NCBI GenBank assembly: GCA_027604665.1
Contig: JADGIZ010000305.1
Location: forward strand, 1 to 16,343
Source of the DNA: Polyrhizophydium stewartii
Lineage: Eukaryota; Chytridiomycota; Chytridiomycetes; Rhizophydiales
Reading direction: 5' to 3'
Length of the DNA stretch: 16,343 nt
In this document: piece after piece, positions 10,905 to 16,343 of the stretch
How positions within the stretch are numbered: the first letter of the stretch is position 1
Layout: each line of letters begins with the position of its first letter
Notes under the pieces: model-generated
The model's input: the letters and a program-made list of their open reading frames with translations, nothing else
The model's database searches: none
Told to the model about the DNA's origin: nothing
Program-made: the position numbers and the translations under genes

Positions 10905-12160
10905 TTATTTCGTTCCCTTCTCTTTGATGAATCCAATGATCCTCTCTGCCACCTTCTCGGATGTCTCGTTTCGGCCAAAGTGCGAGACGTACTTGCCATC
11001 GGGTCCCATCAGATAAAAGAAGATCGAGTGGTCGACCAGATAGTCGGTCTCGTCGTCGTCGACGGCGTGCGGCGGTGCGCTAAAGTACAGGCGATACGAC
11101 TTGGCAATGCGCCGGATCTGGTTGTACGTGCCTGTCAAGCCAATAAAGTCGGGGTGGAAGTCTGCGGCGCACAGCGTCAGCTCCCAAAAATGCAAAGCGG
11201 ATGTGCTCCAATTGACGACTCACCCTTGAGATACTCGCGGATCGACTCGATCGAGTCGCGCTTTGGATCGCACGACACAAAAATGGGCAGGATCGTCTCC
11301 TGCGCAAAGCCCTCATTTTTCTCTGCGATACCAGAACGTTTTCACAGCGTTTGCTATGGGATCAGTCTGCTGCAGTCTCGGCATCGCTCCCTGCAGGCGA
11401 TGTGCTCACTCAGAAATTCGACAATCTCGGCCATCTTGTCGAGCTCCTCAGGGCACACATCCGGGCAGAACGTGTATCCAAAGTATATGAGCATGTACTT
11501 TCCCAGGAAGTCCAAGTCCGTGACTGGCCGGCCGTTGTGATCCACGAGCGAGAACGAGCCGCCGACCTTGGGCTTGCCCACCTCCTGGTTCTTGCTCGCC
11601 TCGCGCTCCTCATCCACTTTCTTCTTCTCGTGAAAGAAGTAGGCCATGAGGGCCACGCCGCTGACCAGGAACAGGCCGATGCTGCGGATAGTCATGCGCT
11701 ACACGCACGGCCGGGCAGCAGATATGTCGACACGGCGCAATGACGAGTCGTGCATGCGATCCAAGTCAGCCAGAGCCGGCACGCAGCGCGGCTTCGCATC
11801 GCCGGAAGGCGGGGAGCAGCCGCATGCATATGCCCGGGGTCTATGATGCGACAGGACGCACGCGCATGTCCTCGGGCGTCGTGCCCTCCTTGGGGGCCTT
11901 GGCTGCCGTCGACATGCGAGCCAACGCCGAAGCCGCAGCGGGCATGCGAAGCCGCGAGACGGCCGCCGCGGGTGCGGAGCATGCGGCAAGGTGCAGGGCC
12001 ACCGGGGCACGGGTACGCAAGGCTGACGCAGCAGAGGCCGCCACAAGCGAGCGAGCAAAGAGCTGTGCCAGGCGGTCCGAGTGGGCGAGCGACGCGGGGA
12101 GGCGGCAAGCGTCAGCCAGCCGTTCCGCGGCCGTCGTCGTCTCGCGATCTCGCCAACCAT
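10905..12160 (-). CDS. SCO1: SCO1/SCO2 copper chaperone for cytochrome c oxidase
   Basis: Proposed exons: 12160-12158, 12062-11862, 11698-11410, 11322-11224 and 11161-10905, total 849 nt, 282 residues. An Ala/Arg-rich targeting presequence is followed by a single membrane segment (about 74-90), then a thioredoxin-fold domain. Its copper ligands are visible: Cys146 and Cys150 in CPDVC, and His242 in LVDHSIF. Sco1 delivers copper to the CuA site of COX2 from the inner membrane facing the intermembrane space. Introns 3 and 4 (87 and 62 nt) are exact by alignment. Intron 2 is long (163 nt). The first coding exon would be ATG alone, with donor GTTGGC, branch CTGAC and acceptor GGCACAG. A shorter form starting at a downstream ATG (MPAAAS) is possible. 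The gene converges with COQ4, with 62 bp between stops. Confidence 0.88.
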
Positions 12161-12589
12161 TCTTGTGCGAAATACAAAACTTCCCCACACCGCCTCCAAA
12201 AGTCGCCGTACGATGAGGCCCCGCACATTCACGACCACGGGCGTTGCGGGCCACAGTCCCGCCAACAACACGCTGCGGCCATTTGGTGGGTGCTGGAGCG
12301 GCGGCTCAGCGGCCTGCGTCGCTGCTCTCTCCCACAATGAGGCCTGTGCCGAGATCTCGGCCGCCAACACCACGGAAAGGTGCCAGCGGCCGAGCATCGC
12401 GGGATTGGGCTCGTTGGCTGTCGCTTGCCTGGCTGCTCGCCACGCACGCCGCACCAGGCCATTGTGTGACCTCGGCGATTTCTGGGGCAGACGCCGGCGA
12501 CCCTCTGCTGCACAACCACATGCTGACTGGGCAGTCGACACCTGGCACTCGCCGCATCATGCTCGGGCTCCAGCCAATAACCTCGTCAG
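12161..12589. other. Divergent 5' region between SCO1 and the RPEL gene
   Basis: This stretch holds the promoters of two head-to-head genes and probably the 5' exon of the RPEL gene. Candidate starts on the + strand are ATG 12213 (continuous frame) and ATG 12337 (short exon to a GTGCCA donor at 12380). I see no RNA gene or repeat here and no convincing conserved protein in either strand. Confidence 0.4.
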
Positions 12590-13167
12590 GGAGAGTAACG
12601 AAGAAGAAAGACCCTCTTCCGGAGGCGGCTTACGCCGCTTCGAGGCTCTCGAAGATCTGTTGGCAACCCGCCCGGCCCGCGACGACCTGGTCGAGCGCAA
12701 CATCCTTAAGGGTGTGCTGATGCTGGTCGGATCTGGCTTGGCCTTGCGTCACTAACACAAACTACAGCCGAGGCAACCTCTGCGCTTGCTGCCACGCAGG
12801 AAAAGCTGAAGCGGCAGCTGATTGAGGTTAATCATGGTGAGTTACCGGGGCAGTCAAAGACATCGAGGCTCATTCCTGCCGGCAGGATTCGCTCAAGACA
12901 CACATTGCTGCGCGGCCCGCTGCGGACGATCTCGTTCAGCACAACATTCTCAAGGGCTCGAGTGCCGACGGGCATGTTCAGGCCGTGCAGGAGGAGATCA
13001 AGCTTGCTCAGGTCAAGTCCAATCTGAACAGGAAGCTCTCCGAGGTACTTGCCATTTGGACGCCACATCCGAAGCGTCTGCGACCGCTGACAGGCGGGCT
13101 GCAGCGCAAGACTGAAAAGGAGCTGCTCGAGTGTGGTATCCTGAGCAAGCCGCTGGCCGCATTCTGA
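12213..13167 (+). CDS. RPEL-repeat protein (three repeats), 5' end uncertain
   Basis: The supported exons end or lie at ...-12711, 12768-12826, 12886-13044 and 13105-13167, with introns of 56, 59 and 60 nt. Repeat 1 (about 12639-12711) reads LLATRPARDDLVERNILKG. Repeat 2 (about 12886-12957) reads HIAARPAADDLVQHNILKG. Repeat 3, split by the last intron, ends ERKTEKELLECGILSKP and has Lys in place of the defining Pro. The linkers match the length of fungal three-RPEL proteins residue for residue. RPEL motifs bind G-actin in animals; the role of the fungal proteins is not well established. The frame is open upstream to ATG 12213, but the intervening about 120 codons are Arg/Cys-rich and unconvincing. 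A spliced start, such as ATG 12337 with donor 12380, is an alternative. Confidence 0.65.
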
Positions 13168-13266
13168 GCCCAGTCTGGCTCGCACGGCATCGCTTGCTGG
13201 TCCGAGCCAGTCCAATGAAGCCGCAACGAGAGTCGCTTTGCCGAGTTTGCACCAAAACCGACAACC

Positions 13267-14352
13267 ATGACGCCATCGACGTCCGCGCTGTCAGCGGTGC
13301 TGGGCTGGGTGAGCGGGGCGCGGGCGGGCGGGAACTCAGTGCCCGACGGGCTCTAGCGGCGCAGGACGGAGGCTAACCGCCTCGCACAGACGTACTTTGT
13401 CGCCTGGTCCCTCTCGTTCTATCCTCAAGCCATCCTGAACTGGCAGCGCAAGTCGTGCGTGGCGACGCTCGTGTGCCGCCCGCGGCGCCGTGTCCGGCTG
13501 ACGCACCGGCACTCTCCTGCACCACCGCCTTGTGCTGCTACTGCTGCAGCGTGCGCGGCCTGTCACTCGACTTTGTGTACCTCAACGTCCTTGGTTTTCT
13601 GTGCTATACATTCTACAACGCATACTTTTACGCCAGCCCGCTGGCACGCAAGCAATACCGCGAGCGATGGGGCTCAGACAACGTCGTGCAGCTCAACGAC
13701 CTCGGCTTTGCGGTGCACGCCTTGTGCATCTCGCTGGTGACGCTCATCCAGACAATCATCTACGCCGATCCGCCCGCGACTCCTGCCGACAGCGCGTGGA
13801 TCGGGCTCCGACGCCCACAGCTGTCGGGCTGGGCGAGCGCCTACATCGGCGCATCGCTGTTTGGCGCCGCGCTCCTGTTCGCGGAGATGTACCTTGGACC
13901 TCTGCAGCTGATTGATCTGCTGTACTTTCTGTCGCTCGTGAAGATGGGCGTGACCCTCATCAAGTACGCGCCACAAGCGGTGCTCAACGCGCGCTTGCGC
14001 TCGACGGTCGGGTGGAGCATCGGGAACGTGCTTCTCGACTTCACGGGCGGCGTGCTGTCGATCGCGCAACTGCTCCTTGACTCGGCCGCGTCGGGCGACT
14101 GGACCGGTGTGACGGGCAACCCGGTCAAGTTTGGGCTGGGCCTGGTTTCGGTCCTGTTTGGTGAGTCGGCACATTCGCAGAGTCGGATCGCTGCCCACTG
14201 ACACTCGACCAGACATTGTTTTCCTCGTGCAGCACTATATGCTGTATCCGGGCAGCAGCGCCCATGACGCAGAGCTCTCCGTTGACGCCGATACTGAACG
14301 GCAGACTGGCGCGGGCGAACGGCAGCCGCTGCTTCAATCCGCTGAAGAATGA
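13267..14352 (+). CDS. CTNS: Cystinosin-type lysosomal/vacuolar cystine transporter (PQ-loop)
   Basis: Four exons: 13267-13308, 13390-13454, 13550-14160 and 14213-14352, total 858 nt, 285 residues. Introns are 81, 95 and 52 nt. Two PQ-loop motifs are visible: FYPQAILN (Pro26-Gln27) and KYAPQAVLN (Pro177-Gln178). The second lies near LLDFTGGVLS, where Asp199 matches the proton-coupled Asp of human cystinosin. Seven membrane segments fit the hydrophobic stretches. The protein lacks the long glycosylated luminal N-terminus of human cystinosin, so it resembles yeast Ers1 in layout. The human C-terminal GYDQL sorting signal is absent; an acidic dileucine, ERQPLL (275-280), stands near the C-terminus and could direct vacuolar sorting. 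It should export cystine with protons from the vacuole. The start is supported by the exact join GW|TYFVAWSLSFYPQ. Confidence 0.92.
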
Positions 14353-14427
14353 TGCAAGCAAGCCACGCAATGCAATTTATGTGACACTTCAGTCATGCTG
14401 TGCCTTTCGGCAAGGCCTTAAGCTGTA

Positions 14428-15988
14428 TCAGTGCTGGCTCTCGAGCCACTGCTCGTAGGCATCGATGCGTTTCTTCTCCTCCTCCTCGGTCAGGGCCTTG
14501 CTTTGTTTGAACTTCTCCTTGCCGTGGGACAGCGTCGCTTCGACCTGCACGCCTCCGAAAAACCGGCCGTTCATGACCTGCGAGTCGCGTGAGCTCGACA
14601 TATACGGGAACAGACTGAGAGATCACAGCGCACCTTTTGGCACGCCTCTGCAGACTCGGGCAGCTTGAAGCGCACGAGCATGATGCCGTCTTCTTCCAAC
14701 TGCAGCATGTGTTAGATCAAGCCAGGATGCAGATAAAGCAGCAACTCTCACGTCGTAAAGAACCACGCTGGTGACTTCGCCAAACTTGGAGCACTCCTGC
14801 TGGACGTCCTCTTTGAGATCCAGCAGCAGCGTCGGATCTTCCTCGAGCTCCTTGAGAGTGAACATGTGCTTGAGGATGACGGCCCGCATCGACTTGCCTG
14901 CCGACGCCTGGCTTTCTTCGAACCAGCCCAGGCGACTGCGCCAGCGCGCATACGTCAGTCGCCAGTTGTTGACACGTGCGCAGCGATGTGGAACCCACTT
15001 TTCGAGCTTGTGACGCAGGTTCTGCTTGGGCTTGCGTTCCTTGGGCTTGGCCGCAGAGTCGCCGGTCGAGCCAGCCGGCTTTTCCTGAAAGACAGCCTGC
15101 AGCGGGGCATGTCAGAGGGATATCAGGGAGGGGGGGATTGGAAGATGCTTCAGGGTGCACACCTTTTGCACGCGGATCGTCGACTTTTCTGTGTGCCGAA
15201 AAGCAGACTCGTCGAGAAGGTCGATGGCGAGCTTGACCGACTCTTCCTTGAAGTAAATGACGAGAGCATCGCCCTTAAAGTGGCCATGCTCGTTCTTGTA
15301 CATCTTGATGCGCGGCTGCAGCGTCTGCGGATCTTCGAGGATGATGCCGCACTTGCTGAAGATCTGCTTGATCTCGTCGACTGTTGCATCGGGCGGCAGG
15401 CCCGTGACGTAGACAGCAGTGTTGCGCTGCGGCTTCTTCTCTGGCTTTGGCGCGGCGCCGCCGTCGGCTGCAGCCTCGGCGGAGTCGGCAGCGCCATCGG
15501 CACCGGGCTGCTCGGCGGCGCCGCTGGCCTTGGCACGCTTGCTCGCCAGCTTCGTGAATGATGCGTGAGCGGGGCACCAGGGCCGTGGCCTCCTGAGCTC
15601 GGGACCCACCGTCTCGAGGCGAGCGGCCTTTCGCTTTTCTTTGGCCGTCATGGTCGGCTCGCCTGGATCGGCAGTGCCATAGACGGACTGCTGCGCCTGC
15701 ACAAGGGCCTCGTTCAACTTCGTCGGCGTCAGCGGCCGCAGCGCAGCAGCCGCGAGCTGGCCGTGTGCGACGCACCCGGGGGAACCAGGCGCGGCGGGCC
15801 TCGTCGTATTCAAACAACACGCCATCTTCATCTGTCCGAGGGCCGTCAGCTGGCGGTGGATGCAGAGGCGGCGACGGCGGCCGGGTCGGCTCCAAAGAGC
15901 GCGTCAGCGGACAGGTCTGTCGCGGTGCTTGCGCGCTGCGACTCGTCGGGCCAGGCCGGCGCGGGCTGCGGGTCGGACTGGAATGCAT
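14428..15988 (-). CDS. HTATSF1: Tat-SF1/Cus2-type U2 snRNP-associated splicing factor
   Basis: Exons: 15988-15776 (start uncertain), 15717-15610, 15549-15163, 15096-14999, 14935-14752, 14699-14634 and 14577-14428, total 1206 nt, 401 residues. The N-terminal block DEDGVLFEYDEARRAWFPR is the family hallmark before RRM1. RRM1 begins NTAVYVTGLPPDATVDEIKQ. The second RRM (RAVILKHMF to VQVEATL) has the NGRFFGG signature of a U2AF-homology motif, which binds SF3b1-type ligands. The protein ends in a charged helix. Homologues (yeast Cus2, human HTATSF1) help U2 snRNA/SF3b assembly in the nucleus. Two introns (60 and 63 nt) are multiples of three and stop-free, so retention would keep the frame. The first exon may instead begin after an intron ending CTCGGACAG at 15833, which would change the N-terminus. 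The gene converges with cystinosin, 75 bp apart. Confidence 0.85.
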
Positions 15989-16343
15989 CGAATGCGTTTG
16001 GCCGGTCGGCAAACAGGCTGTCCGCCGACCCCGCAGGCGGGGAGGGCGCTGCGGGGGCGAGGCGCGGGGCGGGCAGGGCGAGCCGCGCGTCGCCGGGCGT
16101 TGCGTCGAATATCGGGTTCGGGGATTTCTGGTGCTGCGGTGCCTGCGGTGCCTCCTGCGGTGCCTGCGGTGCCTGCGATGCCTGCAATGCCTGCGGGGCG
16201 GTGGTGGCCGATGCAGCGGCCGAGTCCCAAGCACCGGACAGCGGGGCCGCCGGGGAGGGGGAGTGCCAGGCGGCCGCGGCGGCGGGCAGCGCGACCGAAA
16301 AGGCGGCGGCAGCCGGCTGGGCAACGGCGTGGGCGGCGAGGCG
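15846..16343 (-). CDS. Possible C-terminal fragment of an Ala/Pro/Gln-rich protein, open at the window edge
   Basis: One minus-strand frame runs without a stop from the window edge to TGA at 15846. It encodes about 165 residues rich in Ala, Pro, Ser and Gln, with a QAP repeat. Short motifs stand out: NPIFD, DSLFAD, NAFDAF, AWDS and SADALFG. These resemble the NPF, FxDxF-like and DPF-type peptides found in disordered tails of endocytic adaptors such as epsins. No ATG is present in the window, so it would be an incomplete gene. It overlaps the provisional first exon of the Tat-SF1 gene in another frame. High GC makes long open frames common, so this could be chance or a 5' exon of the Tat-SF1 gene. 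Confidence 0.35.
   Translation of the reverse strand, partial: RLAAHAVAQPAAAAFSVALPAAAAAWHSPSPAAPLSGAWDSAAASATTAPQALQASQAPQAPQEAPQAPQHQKSPNPIFDATPGDARLALPAPRLAPAAPSPPAGSADSLFADRPNAFDAFQSDPQPAPAWPDESQRASTATDLSADALFGADPAAVAASASTAS
16134..16197. repeat. 9-bp minisatellite (TGCGGTGCC type)
   Basis: About seven imperfect tandem copies of a 9-bp unit, some with an extra triplet, lie here. On the minus strand they encode repeated Gln-Ala-Pro/Ser triplets in the open frame ending at 15846. The unit length is a multiple of three, so copy changes keep that frame. Confidence 0.75.

Overview
This window looks like nuclear DNA from a compact, GC-rich eukaryote, most likely an early-diverging (for example chytrid-type) fungus. 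The support is: short spliceosomal introns in nearly every gene (mostly 52-120 nt), intergenic gaps of tens to a few hundred bases, a fungal-style three-repeat RPEL protein, and nuclear genes for mitochondrial proteins (elongation factor G, COQ4, SCO1). The lineage is an inference; no rRNA or marker gene is present to settle it. About 40 introns can be placed by matching protein families across the gaps. They share GTGCGN/GTGAGN-type donors, very often a CTGAC branch site, and AG acceptors.

Left part (1-2050, + strand): a small AlkB-type Fe(II)/2-oxoglutarate dioxygenase, then a GT31-like glycosyltransferase whose membrane-anchor region sits in a different frame from its catalytic domain. Middle-left (2046-6873, - strand): a PP1/PPZ-type Ser/Thr phosphatase homologue with 11 exons that has lost nearly all catalytic residues (a pseudophosphatase) and needs a 5-nt microexon to read through; a 104-residue protein I do not recognise; and a membrane-anchored short-chain dehydrogenase of the SDR16C type.

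Centre (7076-12160): three consecutive genes for mitochondrial proteins. Elongation factor G (- strand) and COQ4 (+ strand) are head to head with start codons that overlap in one CATG; COQ4 and SCO1 converge 62 bp apart. SCO1 appears to have a first coding exon consisting only of ATG.

Right part (12213-16343): an RPEL-repeat protein and a cystinosin (+ strand), then a Tat-SF1/HTATSF1-type splicing factor (- strand). At the edge is a possible C-terminal fragment of another minus-strand protein rich in Ala, Pro and Gln.

The main candidates for something undescribed are the conserved-fold but catalytically stripped phosphatase with its microexons, and the overlapping divergent start codons of two mitochondrial genes. 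All exon models were made by eye; no transcript data or database search was available.
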